Notes: generated from the letters alone by a model not told the origin. A DNA stretch of 64,000 nt from Novibacillus thermophilus (GCF_002005165.1 NZ_CP019699.1:2480001-2544000); one strand, 5' to 3'. Positions 54,359-63,950 are shown, counted from the first letter of the stretch. A program made the numbers and translations.

Positions 54359-54646
54359 GTGAGATTAGAAGACAAAGTTGCAGTTGTGACCGGAAGCGGA
54401 AGGGGCATCGGGGCTGCTATTGCGCACGGTTATGCTAGTGCCCGGGTCACGAAAATTGTTCAAGGCTTAATCCGTAAAGGGGGGCATCATCCGGAGAAGC
54501 TGGAAGCGAGAATCCCTGCCGGAAGGATGGGAGAAGTTGAAGATTTAGTGGGATCAGCCGTATTTTTAGCCTCTAATGAATCGGACTATGTAACCGGAAC
54601 CACGTTGATTGTAAACGGTGGCTGGCTTGCAAACGGATACACGTAA
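54359..54646 (+). pseudogene. Short-chain dehydrogenase gene with large internal deletion
   Basis: GTG at 54359 opens a classical SDR start (LEDKVAVVTGSGRGIGAAIAHGYAS) that jumps without frame loss to the C-terminal part (KIVQGLIRKGGHHPEKLEARIP ... GSAVFLASNESDYVTGTTLIVNGGW). Roughly 150 residues, including the catalytic Ser and Tyr-x3-Lys, are missing, so the 95-residue product cannot be an active dehydrogenase. Intact members are about 250 residues. It starts one base after the GntR stop codon. Confidence 0.85.
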
Positions 54647-54692
54647 AAAATCTAGCATGTGAACAACTAAATGTTAAAGGAGAAATGTTCGG

Positions 54693-55420
54693 ATGAAAAT
54701 TGTTGATGTACGGCCAACCACGGTCACAATACCGTTAGAAGCTCCATTGCGGCATAGCAACGGCGTGCATTGGGGGCGGTTCGTACGGACGATCGTTGAG
54801 GTTGAAACAGACGAAGGAATTGTAGGAGTGGGGGAATTAGGCGGAGGGGGAGAAAGTGCTGAACTTGCTTTTCAAGGTCTGAAACAATACTTAATCGGCC
54901 ACGATCCTTTTCAATTAGAGGCATTACGCTTCAAAATATCAAAACATCTTGAATCCGGCTGTCGACGTCATTTTGCTAGATACGACGTTCTGGGGAGGCA
55001 TTCGCCCCTGTTTAAAGGCAGCCGCGATTTGCGAAGCGTTTCAATTGGGTGTAGCGGTTCATTCTTCCGGAGAGTTAGGAGTACAATTGGCCACCATGTT
55101 ACATCTGGGCGCAGTGATCCCAAACATGACGTTTGCGCTCGACGCCCATTACCATCACCTAGTGGATGATGTGATCGAGGGAGGGAAGCTCCAGTATTGT
55201 GGATGGAAAGATCCAAGTGCCGGAAAAACCTGGCTTAGGGGTTACAATCGACCGAGATAAACTGGGAAAGTACGCAGATTTATACAAAGAATTAGGGGGA
55301 TATCCGTATGACCGGGACCCCTACCGCCCTGGTTGGTATCCGTTAATTCCAAATCATGAATGGGCGAATCCAGAAATCTGTTTGGGAGAAGGTGATTCGA
55401 AATGGGAAATAACACAGTGA
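54693..55420 (+). pseudogene. Glucarate-dehydratase-like enolase superfamily gene, internal deletion and frameshift
   Basis: The first 80 or so residues are the capping domain of a mandelate racemase/glucarate dehydratase-like enzyme ([21 protein letters not shown]). Near 54950 the frame changes and jumps to the end of the barrel ([26 protein letters not shown], then [18 protein letters not shown]). About 200 residues with the catalytic Lys and metal ligands are lost. An extra base near 55195 shifts the frame again before [20 protein letters not shown]. The reading frame ends overlapping the start of the uronate isomerase gene. Confidence 0.85.
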
Positions 55421-56652
55421 AGAGCCGATCAGAGATTAGAGACGTTGTGGCACAGGGAATTCAAGATACAAAAATAATTGATGTACACACTCACCTGTTT
55501 CCGCCCTCTTTTGGGGAACTATGTTTGTACGGCATCGACGAACTTCTGACGTATCATTACCTTATTTCTGAAGCGTTTCTGTGGCTGGATATACCGTACG
55601 AATCTTTTTGGAAGATGTCTAAAAGAGAACAGGCCGACCTCATTTGGGAGACGCTGTTTTTACAAAATAGCCCGGTAAGTGAAGCCGCGCAGGGGATACT
55701 TACTATTTTAGACGAATTGAATGTACCCGTTTCAAAAAACCTTGACGACGTCCGTCGAGCGTTCGATCAGCGGGACGTAGACGAATACATATCGCGGGTT
55801 ATGCACGTATCGAATGTCGAAGAAATTGTGATGACAAATGACCCGTTTGATCCTGCGGAAAGGCAATATTGGGAAAAAGGAGAGATGGGAGATGACCGGT
55901 TCCGTTCTGCACTCCGATTAGATCCTCTCGTAAACGATTGGGATCACACAGTCGCATTAGTACGGGAAATGGGGTATGAAGTTGATGAAAGGGTGGACCG
56001 AAGAACAGTAAAATCGCTACAACAGTTTTTAAAGGATTGGATAGAGAAGATACATCCGTTGTATGTCGCGCTATCTCTACCACATACGTTTACCTTTCCT
56101 GAAAGAGGCTCCTCAACCAGGATTCTTGAGGAATGTTTAATACCGATATGCGAACAGTACGAATTACCCATGGCATTAATGGTCGGTACAAAAAGACAGG
56201 TAAATCCGGATTTAAAGCTGGCTGGGGATATGGCGGGAAGAGCTGACATGGCAGCATTAGAAAATTTGTGCAGACAATATCCGCATCAAAAATTTTTAGT
56301 GACCATGCTCTCCAGAGAAAATCAGTATGAGTTGATTACGCTTTCTCGCAAGTTTAGAAACTTGATGATTTTTGGGTGTTGGTGGTTTTTAAATACACCT
56401 TATCTCGTCGAAGAAATAACGCGAATGAGATTTCAACTTCTAGGGAACCGTTTTATACCTCAACATTCAGATTGCCGGGTTTTCGAACAGTTGATTTACA
56501 AATGGAAACACACCAAGCATATCTTAGAAAATCTTTTAATGGAGCATTACGAACAGCTATTGAAGAAGGGATGGCCAGTCGAAGTGTCGGACATTCGGAA
56601 TGACATAGAAAAGCTGCTAAGAGGAAATGTTTTACATTTCATAAACTCATAG
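55402..56652 (+). CDS. Uronate isomerase-like amidohydrolase superfamily protein (Bh0493 type)
   Basis: A 416-residue enzyme closely resembling, as I recall it, Bacillus halodurans Bh0493, which isomerises D-glucuronate and D-galacturonate. Shared blocks include DVHTHLFPPSFGE (HxH metal motif), DIDELLTYHYL-type segments, MSKREQADLIWE, VMTNDPFD, SRFRSALRLDPL-type and FLVTMLSRENQ, LMIFGCWWF and FIPQHSDCRV. Its frame appears intact although its neighbours are broken. ATG at 55402 lies behind GGAGAAGG, within the end of the enolase remnant. It would feed uronates into a 2-keto-3-deoxygluconate route, for which no other gene survives here. Confidence 0.88.
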   Translation: MGNNTVKSRSEIRDVVAQGIQDTKIIDVHTHLFPPSFGELCLYGIDELLTYHYLISEAFLWLDIPYESFWKMSKREQADLIWETLFLQNSPVSEAAQGILTILDELNVPVSKNLDDVRRAFDQRDVDEYISRVMHVSNVEEIVMTNDPFDPAERQYWEKGEMGDDRFRSALRLDPLVNDWDHTVALVREMGYEVDERVDRRTVKSLQQFLKDWIEKIHPLYVALSLPHTFTFPERGSSTRILEECLIPICEQYELPMALMVGTKRQVNPDLKLAGDMAGRADMAALENLCRQYPHQKFLVTMLSRENQYELITLSRKFRNLMIFGCWWFLNTPYLVEEITRMRFQLLGNRFIPQHSDCRVFEQLIYKWKHTKHILENLLMEHYEQLLKKGWPVEVSDIRNDIEKLLRGNVLHFINS

Positions 56653-56673
56653 CCGAGAAAGGGGAAGAGAAAA

Positions 56674-56867
56674 ATGAAGAGGTTGAGTTAACATAACAGA
56701 AAACCCGTACTTGATCACGGTCATGGTGTTAGGGTTTTTAGTGTTCGCCGGGTATGGTTATGGAAAGCACAGTGAATACACTGTTGTTGACGCCTATTTT
56801 TCTACCAATTATGCAAAGTATCGGGATGGACCCGGTGCACTTTGGCATTTTAAGGGTGATACCGTGT
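56674..56867 (+). pseudogene. Remnant of a TRAP transporter DctM gene (possibly fused to a DctP start)
   Basis: After a ribosome site and ATG (56674, MKRLS then stop) come degenerate frames matching a DctM permease: TENPYLITVMVLGFLVFAG, a frame change near 56752, then MVMESTVNTLLLTPIFLPIM and QSIGMDPVHFGIL. Only about 55 of some 430 residues survive. MKRLS may be the first codons of a deleted DctP receptor gene. It was probably the uptake system of the sugar-acid cluster (inference). Confidence 0.7.
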
Positions 56868-57031
56868 GAATCATTAATGTGAACTTTGAGAGTGACTGTA
56901 CTTGGAGGTAGTGCCAAACCATCCTAGCGTCCAGCAGATCCGTTTTCGGCATTAAGTCACTGGTCCAGTCCGACGACATTCTCCGGAAGTACGACGCCAA
57001 TCGCGTTAAGCAAGAAAGGAAATGCGGTGTC

Positions 57032-57424
57032 ATGAAACCCCTAAAATATGAAAAAAATCATACGCTTTACGCCATTAAAGCCTTGATGACGCGTGACTAC
57101 GAAAATATTACGATCGGCAAACTGGGGACTTTTTCTTTTCAAAAAGGGTTGTATGTGTATGTCGGCAGTGCCAAAAGGAATTTGCACTCCAGAATTGAAA
57201 GGCATATTAAATTGGAGAAAACGAAACACTGGCACTTTGATTACGTACGGCCTTTTCTTCAAATAGTAGAGATAGAGACATATTCAGGAGAAGAAAGAGA
57301 ATGCCGGCTTTTTCAAAGGCTCATGACAGAAAATGGAGGACATGTACCTATTCGTGGTTTTGGTTCTTCCGATTGCCACTGTAAAGCGCATATGTTCTTT
57401 GTTCCTTTGAAACAGCACTTGTGA
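57032..57424 (+). CDS. DUF123 / GIY-YIG nuclease-like protein
   Basis: A 130-residue protein. FQKGLYVYVGSAKRNLHSRIERHIKLEKTKHWHFDYV matches the GIY-YIG-like DUF123 core, and ECRLFQRL ... IRGFGSSDCHCKAHMFF is its C-terminal signature. The domain also occurs fused to endonuclease III in some organisms. AAAGGAAA precedes the ATG weakly. A DNA-processing role is possible but unproven. Confidence 0.85.
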   Translation: MKPLKYEKNHTLYAIKALMTRDYENITIGKLGTFSFQKGLYVYVGSAKRNLHSRIERHIKLEKTKHWHFDYVRPFLQIVEIETYSGEERECRLFQRLMTENGGHVPIRGFGSSDCHCKAHMFFVPLKQHL

Positions 57425-57469
57425 TCGAATAGCTTCTTTTTTTGAAACCGTCAGTCGCCTTTACGATAG

Positions 57470-57538
57470 AAAAAAGCCCGCTGTTCAGTTTTGGGTATCA
57501 CAAGCAGAAAACCGCTTGTTGAAAACTTTCTTGCGGGC
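57470..57538 (-). terminator. Terminator of the endonuclease/phosphatase family gene
   Basis: On the minus strand GCCCGC ... GCGGGC closes a branched stem containing ACAAGC/GCTTGT and is followed by T6. Confidence 0.7.
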
Positions 57539-57551
57539 TATAAAATAGTGG

Positions 57552-58466
57552 TTATCTCATTTTGATGTCCGCGACGACGGGGAAGTGATCGCTCGGGAAC
57601 TGACCGTGCTGTTGAAAATTCGAGATTTCGATCGTTTTCGCAGTAACAGATCCGCGCGCCATAATCCAGTCGATGCGCTGCTCAGCTCCTCCGCCGGTTA
57701 CATCCTCGAAACCGTTAAAAGTGCCAAGCCCTTCGCCGATGCGCTTGTCGGCTGACTCCCAGAGGTCGACAAAGGAACCGTCGTTTACCAGCGTTTCATA
57801 CGGTGCTGTGCTGGGTCCGGTGTTGAAGTCGCCCGTTAAGACAATCGGGAGTTCGGGATCGAAATCTAGAGCGCGTTCCACGATCAGCCTGGCGCTTTTT
57901 TCCCGCGCTTCTTCCGAGACATGGTCGAAGTGCGTATTGACCAAATAAAATTCTTTTTTTGTTTTCACATCAAGAAAGCGAACCCACGTAACCATTCTCG
58001 GGATGGTGTTTCCCCATGAAGTTGAACCGATGACCTCGGGAGTATCCGACAACCAGTAATGATCATATTCTTGCGGTTGCAGGCGGTTAGCGTTGTAGAA
58101 GACCGCCATGAACTCACCCTTACTGCCGCCTTCCCGGCCCAGTCCGATCCATTCGTATCCAGGCAAGTCTTGGTGGATATGTTTTAGTTGGTGGTAGACG
58201 CCTTCTTGTGTGCCGATCACATCAGGTCGTTTGCGCTGGAGCAGCTTTCGCATGACTGGTCGACGCTCTTCCCACGAGTTTGGCGGGACGTCACTGGCGT
58301 AGCGCAAATTGTAACTCATCACCCGCAGCTTGCCGGACGAGACAGGTTTCCCTTTGTCTTTGGCGGCGGCGATGCCGTTGTGAAAGACAAGCGGCAGTAC
58401 CGTAAATCCACTGAGAACAACAGACAAGGCGAGAATACTTACAACGAAGCGCTTCGTCCTTTTCAT
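57552..58466 (-). CDS. Secreted endonuclease/exonuclease/phosphatase family protein
   Basis: A 304-residue protein. The signal peptide (KRTKRFVVSILALSVVLSG) ends near AAAKDKG. The catalytic fold shows VMSYNLRYAS, IGTQEG with the metal-binding Glu, LVNTHFDHVS, LTGDFNTGP (metal and catalytic Asp/Asn) and the final PSDHFPVVADI with the catalytic His. Related secreted proteins hydrolyse nucleic acids, phosphoinositides or sugar phosphates; the close pattern NLRYASDVPPNSWEERRP is typical of the bacterial sub-group of unknown substrate. GAGGAG precedes the ATG. Confidence 0.9.
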   Translation of the reverse strand: MKRTKRFVVSILALSVVLSGFTVLPLVFHNGIAAAKDKGKPVSSGKLRVMSYNLRYASDVPPNSWEERRPVMRKLLQRKRPDVIGTQEGVYHQLKHIHQDLPGYEWIGLGREGGSKGEFMAVFYNANRLQPQEYDHYWLSDTPEVIGSTSWGNTIPRMVTWVRFLDVKTKKEFYLVNTHFDHVSEEAREKSARLIVERALDFDPELPIVLTGDFNTGPSTAPYETLVNDGSFVDLWESADKRIGEGLGTFNGFEDVTGGGAEQRIDWIMARGSVTAKTIEISNFQQHGQFPSDHFPVVADIKMR

Positions 58467-58846
58467 CTTCTCCTCACGTTCCTTTCTGTTTTGAACTGTA
58501 CGTAGATAACGATCGTGAGCATTTAATAAGAGTCTATGATCATTTTATTAAGGTTTGATATATTTTATTATTCGCTCCACTTTCATCGGGACAATTGGCA
58601 TGGATAGCTGAGTCATTGCTTTAGATCCGTTTCAGTAAAAAGGGGAATGGGTGTCGATGTAAAAGACATCGCATCGCCGTTGAGGGGAACCGATGCATGA
58701 AGAAGATCAAACGGGCAAGAGATGGTGAGGAGGAAAGGGCCTCCTTTTTTAATTTTGTCAGTATCGCTGATGACGAAATCGTGTTTACATTCCGTTGTCG
58801 GCTGGGATGACAGCGTTTTATGATAACGTTAGGGAGGTGGGTTAGA
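58467..58846 (+). other. Leader region of the mannitol operon, with a candidate leader peptide
   Basis: This 380-base gap holds AT-rich promoter-like sequence near 58530-58570, but I cannot fix -35/-10 elements. At 58693-58728 a 12-codon frame (MHEEDQTGKRW and stop) lies behind GAGGGG. Its stop codon directly abuts the terminator hairpin at 58729, so it may be a leader peptide for attenuation or the scar of a lost gene. Confidence 0.4.
58729..58750 (+). terminator. Leader terminator upstream of mtlA
   Basis: GGAGG-AAAGGG-CCTCC followed by T6, about 100 bases before mtlA. The stem is short but the U-tract is good. It could be an attenuator within the mtl leader. Confidence 0.65.
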
Positions 58847-60256
58847 GTGTCCCAACAAGAAGGGGGAACGCTTAGGACGAAGGTTCAGCGGCTTGGAAGT
58901 CATTTGAGCGGTATGATTATGCCGAACATCGGTGCGTTTATTGCGTGGGGACTCATTACGATGTTGTTCATTCCGACGGGATGGATCCCGAATGAACAGC
59001 TGGCCTCGTTAGTAGATCCGATGATCAAATTCTTGTTGCCGTTGCTCATCGGGTATACTGGAGGAAAGATCGTTCACGACGTCCGCGGAGGGGTTGTTGG
59101 AGCGACCGCCACGATGGGGGTCGTCGTCGGTGCGGACATCCCGATGTTTATCGGGGCCATGATCATGGGACCGTTAGGTGGATACGCGATCAAGAAAGTC
59201 GACCAACTGTTAGCTGGGAAGATTCGGACAGGATTTGAAATGATCGTGAACAACTTTTCGGCCGGCATTCTTGCCGGATTGTTAACCATCTTCGCTTTTT
59301 GGGGAATAGGACCCGTCGTGAGGGGGGTAAGCAGCTTTCTGGCTTCTGGAGTGGATGTGATGATCGGCGTTGGCCTCTTGCCATTGGTGAGTTTACTCAT
59401 CGAACCGGGGAAAGTGTTGTTTTTAAACAATGCCATTAACCACGGCATCTTAAGCCCGATTGGCGTCGAACAAGCGGCAGAGTTTGGAAAATCCATTCTG
59501 TTTTTACTCGAAACGAATCCCGGACCCGGCCTGGGCATCTTGCTCGCGTTTTTGTTCTTCGGCCGGGGAACGGCGAAACAATCTTCATCCGGTGCCGCCG
59601 TCATCCACTTCCTCGGGGGAATTCACGAAATTTACTTTCCGTACATTTTAATGAGACCGCTGCTGATTGTAGCGGCGATCGCGGGCGGGATGAGCGGTGT
59701 ATTCACATTTTCACTCTTCAATGCAGGACTTGCCGCGGTACCGTCACCGGGAAGTATATTTGCATTGCTTGCCATGACTCCCCGGGGAAATTACTTGGGG
59801 GTCATCGTAGGGGTTGTCGTGGCAACGGCGATATCGTTTATCATCGCGTCAATCATTCTCAAAACTGCCGAATCCGAGGAGGAAGATTTGAAAAGCGCGA
59901 GTGAAAAAATGCAAACGATGAAAGGGAAGAAGAGCCGTGCCGCTGAGGTGTTAGCATCGGTAAAAGGACCGACAAACAAAGTCGTCTTCGCCTGTGATGC
60001 AGGGATGGGTTCGAGCGCGATGGCCGCTTCGACGTTCAGGAACAAAGTAAAGGAAGCTGATCTGGACACTGTGGAAGTAGCGAATACGTCGATCAACAAC
60101 TTGCCGGATGATGCCGATGTGATTATTACCCACCGAGACTTGACTGAGCGGGCGAAGGAGATAAGGCCGGATGCCGAACACATTTCGGTGGAAAATTTTT
60201 TAAACAGTCCCGAATATGAGGAGCTCTTGACAAGATTGAAACAACAACAGCGTTGA
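58847..60256 (+). CDS. mtlA: PTS mannitol-specific EIICB component
   Basis: About 469 residues from GTG 58847, chosen for GGGAGGTGG 8 bases upstream. The EIIC membrane domain (GSHLSGMIMPNIGAFIAWGLIT, then GGIHEIYFPYILMRP) is followed by the EIIB domain with the phosphocysteine Cys383 in FACDAGMGSS. The fused EIIA of the E. coli protein is absent and is encoded separately by the third gene, as in Bacillus and Geobacillus. It imports mannitol as mannitol 1-phosphate. Confidence 0.95.
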   Translation: MSQQEGGTLRTKVQRLGSHLSGMIMPNIGAFIAWGLITMLFIPTGWIPNEQLASLVDPMIKFLLPLLIGYTGGKIVHDVRGGVVGATATMGVVVGADIPMFIGAMIMGPLGGYAIKKVDQLLAGKIRTGFEMIVNNFSAGILAGLLTIFAFWGIGPVVRGVSSFLASGVDVMIGVGLLPLVSLLIEPGKVLFLNNAINHGILSPIGVEQAAEFGKSILFLLETNPGPGLGILLAFLFFGRGTAKQSSSGAAVIHFLGGIHEIYFPYILMRPLLIVAAIAGGMSGVFTFSLFNAGLAAVPSPGSIFALLAMTPRGNYLGVIVGVVVATAISFIIASIILKTAESEEEDLKSASEKMQTMKGKKSRAAEVLASVKGPTNKVVFACDAGMGSSAMAASTFRNKVKEADLDTVEVANTSINNLPDDADVIITHRDLTERAKEIRPDAEHISVENFLNSPEYEELLTRLKQQQR

Positions 60257-60274
60257 GGTCAGGAGGTGGATGGT

Positions 60275-62374
60275 GTGTATGTCACCACCCGGGAGCGCTC
60301 AATCTTACAACGGTTACTGGACGGCAGGAACAAAACGACGATTCAGACGTTAGCCGACGAACTCGGTGTGAGTACGCGCACCATCCAGCGCGACCTCAAA
60401 GGCGTGGAAGACGTTCTGACGGAGTATCATTTGACGCTTGAAAGAAAGGCCGGCACGGGTTTGGCTGTGCAAGGAGAAGCAGAAGCCCGGGAGCAATTGA
60501 GGCGCTTTCTGTCTTCGCTCCGACATGAAGAGTATACACCGGAGGAGCGGCGGTTGTTGCTGCTCACAGTGTTGTTACAACACCGTGAACCGATTAAGCT
60601 GTTCGCTTTGGCCAGCCACCTTAATGTAACGGTTGCGACCGTGAGCCACGACTTAACCAAGGTGGGGAAGTGGCTGGAAGACTTCCGTCTCACGCTCGTT
60701 CGCAAAAGGGGTTACGGTGTGGAAATAAAGGGAGAGGAACGAGACGTCCGCAGGGCGATCGGTGCGCTGATCAACGAAAATTTAAACGAAGCACACGTTT
60801 ATCGCGCCATCGTCAGTCGCATATCCGAAAGGGAGGAAGCGACGGACCCGGTCTCGGAGCGCTTGCTTCATTTAATGGATTTAGAGATGCTGCGCGATGT
60901 GCAGCGGGCAGTGGAATCGCTGCGGAAGCAGTTCTCCGAACACGTGGCAGACAGTTCTTACTTCGCTTTAATTGTCCATGTCGCACTGGCGATCGACCGC
61001 ATTCGCCAAGGCAAAAAAGTCGAAATGGCACCGGAGTATTTACAAAAATTGGCGATGCACAAAGAATACCACCTTGCCAGTCAGTTAGCTCACGCGTTAG
61101 AAAGGATGTTCGGCATCGACATCCCTGACGAAGAAATCGGGTATATGTCGATGTATTTAAGGGGAGCCAAGTTACGAGAAGAGCGGGATGACGTGCTGGA
61201 AGAGTCCAACCTGCAACTGGCTGTCCGAGTGAAACAGTTGATAGACGGTGTGGAAGACGAGCTTCAGACAGCGTTTCACGACGAATCACTGTTTAAAGGG
61301 CTGCTCTCCCATTTAAAGCCGGCGCTCTATCGGGTTCGCCAAGGAATGAAGATATACAACCCGCTGCTGGAAAAAATAAAAGCGGACAATCCGGATCTCT
61401 TCCACATTGTGAGGAAACAGGCCCAGCGAGCGCTCGATTCCGGGACGATTCCGGACGAGGAAATCGGGTTTCTCGTCATGCATTTCGGTTCGGCGATTGA
61501 ACGCCGGAAACGGCAGTCTGCCGTTAAAGCGTTGGTCATTTGTTCCAGCGGCATCGGCTCGTCTAAACTGTTAATGAGCCGATTACAAAAGGAATTTCCA
61601 GAAATCAGAACAATCGAAAATGCATCCCTGTTCGACGTAGAGAAGAAAAATGTGGATAATTACGACTTGGTCATTTCAACCGTTCCGTTAAAACATGTGG
61701 CGGACTACTTTTTAGTCACCCCGTTCCTGTGGAAAAAAGAAGTGAACCAAATCAGAGACTTCCTCGAAAGTTATCAGCCGAAGCAGCCGGTATCCCCACG
61801 TGATCCGGATCAACGCCAAACGACTGAACATTTGCTCGAACGGTTCGAGCAAATGGCTTCCGTCAATGAAGACATCGTCTCCATTCTCACTCATTTTCAG
61901 GTGAAGGAATTGGAGGAGAACGTGTCGTTAGAAGACGGTCTCAACGACATATGCCGGGATTTCGAACGGAGCGGTTTGCTGTCCGGCGCGAACTCGGTTG
62001 TCGAGGGTCTGCTCGCAAGAGAGCAGGCCGGAGGGGTGGCCATTCCGGAGACGTCTCTTGCTCTGTTTCACGTTCGCACAGAGGAGATTGAGAAGCCGTG
62101 TGTTTCCATGTGTGAGTTAAAAGTTCCCGCCCTTCGAAAAGGCATGGACGGGATGAGGGTCCCTGTCAAGCGCGCGCTCGTTTTACTCGCCCCTTTAAGT
62201 ATGAGCGAACAGCGCCTTTCGCTGATGAGTTCCATCAGTGCTCTCCTCATCAAAAGTGAGGCACATACGACGGTGTTTGAAAAAGGATCAGAGACAGAGA
62301 TTCGTGCATTGCTGGCGGAATCGTGTCAGAACTACGTGCGGAATTTAATCAATCAAGGAGTGGACGATGCATGA
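60275..62374 (+). CDS. mtlR: Mannitol operon activator, PRD-containing
   Basis: About 699 residues. I choose GTG 60275, 7 bases after AGGAGGT. The N-terminal HTH (TIQTLADELGVSTRTIQRDLKGVE) and a second HTH precede two PTS regulation domains. Histidines lie in the PRD segments YFALIVHVALAIDRI, HKEYHLASQLAHALE and FLVMHFGSAIERRK. An EIIB(Gat)-like domain carries Cys423 in VICSSGIGSS, and an EIIA-like domain closes the protein. In related bacteria, PTS phosphorylation of these domains adjusts DNA binding at the mtl promoter. Confidence 0.93.
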   Translation: MYVTTRERSILQRLLDGRNKTTIQTLADELGVSTRTIQRDLKGVEDVLTEYHLTLERKAGTGLAVQGEAEAREQLRRFLSSLRHEEYTPEERRLLLLTVLLQHREPIKLFALASHLNVTVATVSHDLTKVGKWLEDFRLTLVRKRGYGVEIKGEERDVRRAIGALINENLNEAHVYRAIVSRISEREEATDPVSERLLHLMDLEMLRDVQRAVESLRKQFSEHVADSSYFALIVHVALAIDRIRQGKKVEMAPEYLQKLAMHKEYHLASQLAHALERMFGIDIPDEEIGYMSMYLRGAKLREERDDVLEESNLQLAVRVKQLIDGVEDELQTAFHDESLFKGLLSHLKPALYRVRQGMKIYNPLLEKIKADNPDLFHIVRKQAQRALDSGTIPDEEIGFLVMHFGSAIERRKRQSAVKALVICSSGIGSSKLLMSRLQKEFPEIRTIENASLFDVEKKNVDNYDLVISTVPLKHVADYFLVTPFLWKKEVNQIRDFLESYQPKQPVSPRDPDQRQTTEHLLERFEQMASVNEDIVSILTHFQVKELEENVSLEDGLNDICRDFERSGLLSGANSVVEGLLAREQAGGVAIPETSLALFHVRTEEIEKPCVSMCELKVPALRKGMDGMRVPVKRALVLLAPLSMSEQRLSLMSSISALLIKSEAHTTVFEKGSETEIRALLAESCQNYVRNLINQGVDDA

Positions 62375-62811
62375 GCCTTTCCATTTTGACAGAGAAGAAC
62401 ATTACGATGAGAGCGAAAGCAGCGTCTAGAGAGGAGGCGATTCGCGAAGCCGGTGATGTACTGGTTCAAAACGGGTATGTCGAGCCCGCTTATGTCGAAA
62501 AAATGCTGGAACGTGAACGAGTGACCACGACGTATATGGGAAATCTGTTGGCCATTCCCCACGGAACAGAGGACGCAAAAGCAAACATCAAAGCATCAGG
62601 AATTTCTGTCCTGTTGTTTGAACAGCCCGTGGACTGGGACGGCCATGACGTACGGCTCGTCATCGGCATTGCAGGGAAGGGGAACGAACATTTGGACGTG
62701 CTGTCAAAAATAGCAATTTTATGTTCGAAAGAAGAGAATGTCCGCAAACTGCTGCAAATTCAATCGGCGGATGAAGTGCTTCGCTTTTTCTCAGAAGGGA
62801 ATGCAACATGA
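62371..62811 (+). CDS. mtlF: PTS mannitol-specific EIIA component
   Basis: A 146-residue EIIA of the mannitol/fructose family with the phosphohistidine His64 in LLAIPHGTEDAK. The ATG at 62371 overlaps the mtlR stop (ATGA), behind AAGGAG. It receives phosphate from HPr and passes it to the EIIB domain of MtlA. Confidence 0.95.
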   Translation: MSLSILTEKNITMRAKAASREEAIREAGDVLVQNGYVEPAYVEKMLERERVTTTYMGNLLAIPHGTEDAKANIKASGISVLLFEQPVDWDGHDVRLVIGIAGKGNEHLDVLSKIAILCSKEENVRKLLQIQSADEVLRFFSEGNAT

Positions 62812-63947
62812 AAGCTGTTCACTTCGGGGCCGGAAACATCGGCAGGGGGTTTATCGGGGCACTGTTGCGCCAATCTGGTTACGATGTCGTTTTTGTCGAC
62901 GTCGACGCACGGATTATCCATGAACTGAATACCCGCCGAGCGTATGAGGTGAAGGTGGCGGAGCAAACCGTTGAACCTTTCACCGTAGAAGGGATTCGCG
63001 GACTGAACAGCCGGACGGACGAACCAGAAGTCATAGAGGAGATCGCTTCCGCTGACCTTATCACGACAGCGGTGGGCGTTGCTGTTCTGAAGTTCGTCGC
63101 CGCACCGATCGCCGCGGGACTTGTCGCGCGGAAAGATTCACAGACACCGCTCAACATCATCGCCTGCGAAAACGCCATCGGGGCGAGCACAATGCTCCAG
63201 GAATACGTGCGAGCGCTGCTCACGAAAGAAGAGTGGCTACGGCTTAAAGAACGGGTCGGTTTTCCCAACGCTGCTGTCGATCGGATTGTGCCCAACCAAG
63301 GCGAAAGGGATCTGCTGTCCGTGACGGTAGAGCCTTATTATGAATGGGTAGTCGATGAAACGGCAATCAACGGACCGGCCCCTTCCATTCACGGCGTGAC
63401 GTACGTGAAGGACTTGTTGCCTTATATCGAGCGGAAACTGTTTACGGTGAACACGGGACATGCGATGACTGCGTACCTCGGTTTCAAACAGGGCATGAAG
63501 ACGATTCAGGAAGCGATTCACGACGAGCCGATCGCATCGCGCGTCAGGCAAGCGCTCAGTGAAACGACTGCGCTCCTCGCCGACGTACACGGCTTTTCTG
63601 AAGCGGAACTGCGGACGTATGCGGAAAAAATTTGGCTCCGTTTTAGGAACCCGCATTTATCCGACCGGGTGGAACGGGTCGGTCGGAATCCGATTCGCAA
63701 GCTCGGCTACAACGATCGGTTGGTCAAACCGGCGAGACTGTTACTCGATCGGGGTTATGAACCGCAGGCGTTGGTTCAAGGAATTGTTGCCGCGCTCGCG
63801 TTTGACGTCAGCGAGGATGAAGAGAGTGTACGCCTGCAGAAGATGCTGAGCGAAAACGGTGTGGAGTCGACGATTGTTGAAGTGACAGGGTTAAAACGCG
63901 ACGATGAGCTCGTGAAACGCATTGTAAAGAGTGAAATGGAAGATTGA
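62808..63947 (+). CDS. mtlD: Mannitol-1-phosphate 5-dehydrogenase
   Basis: A 379-residue NAD-dependent polyol dehydrogenase of normal length. The N-terminal nucleotide motif is HFGAGNIGRGFIGALL. NAAVDRIVP and the conserved segment KLFTVNTGHAMTAYLG, with the catalytic-lysine region, are present. It overlaps mtlF by 4 bases. It oxidises mannitol 1-phosphate to fructose 6-phosphate for glycolysis. Confidence 0.96.
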   Translation: MKAVHFGAGNIGRGFIGALLRQSGYDVVFVDVDARIIHELNTRRAYEVKVAEQTVEPFTVEGIRGLNSRTDEPEVIEEIASADLITTAVGVAVLKFVAAPIAAGLVARKDSQTPLNIIACENAIGASTMLQEYVRALLTKEEWLRLKERVGFPNAAVDRIVPNQGERDLLSVTVEPYYEWVVDETAINGPAPSIHGVTYVKDLLPYIERKLFTVNTGHAMTAYLGFKQGMKTIQEAIHDEPIASRVRQALSETTALLADVHGFSEAELRTYAEKIWLRFRNPHLSDRVERVGRNPIRKLGYNDRLVKPARLLLDRGYEPQALVQGIVAALAFDVSEDEESVRLQKMLSENGVESTIVEVTGLKRDDELVKRIVKSEMED

Positions 63948-63950
63948 ATT

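Noticed and set aside
56809-57033. 74-codon minus-strand open frame before the DUF123 gene
   Set aside because: It is antisense to the DctM remnant and has no ribosome site or recognisable motif.
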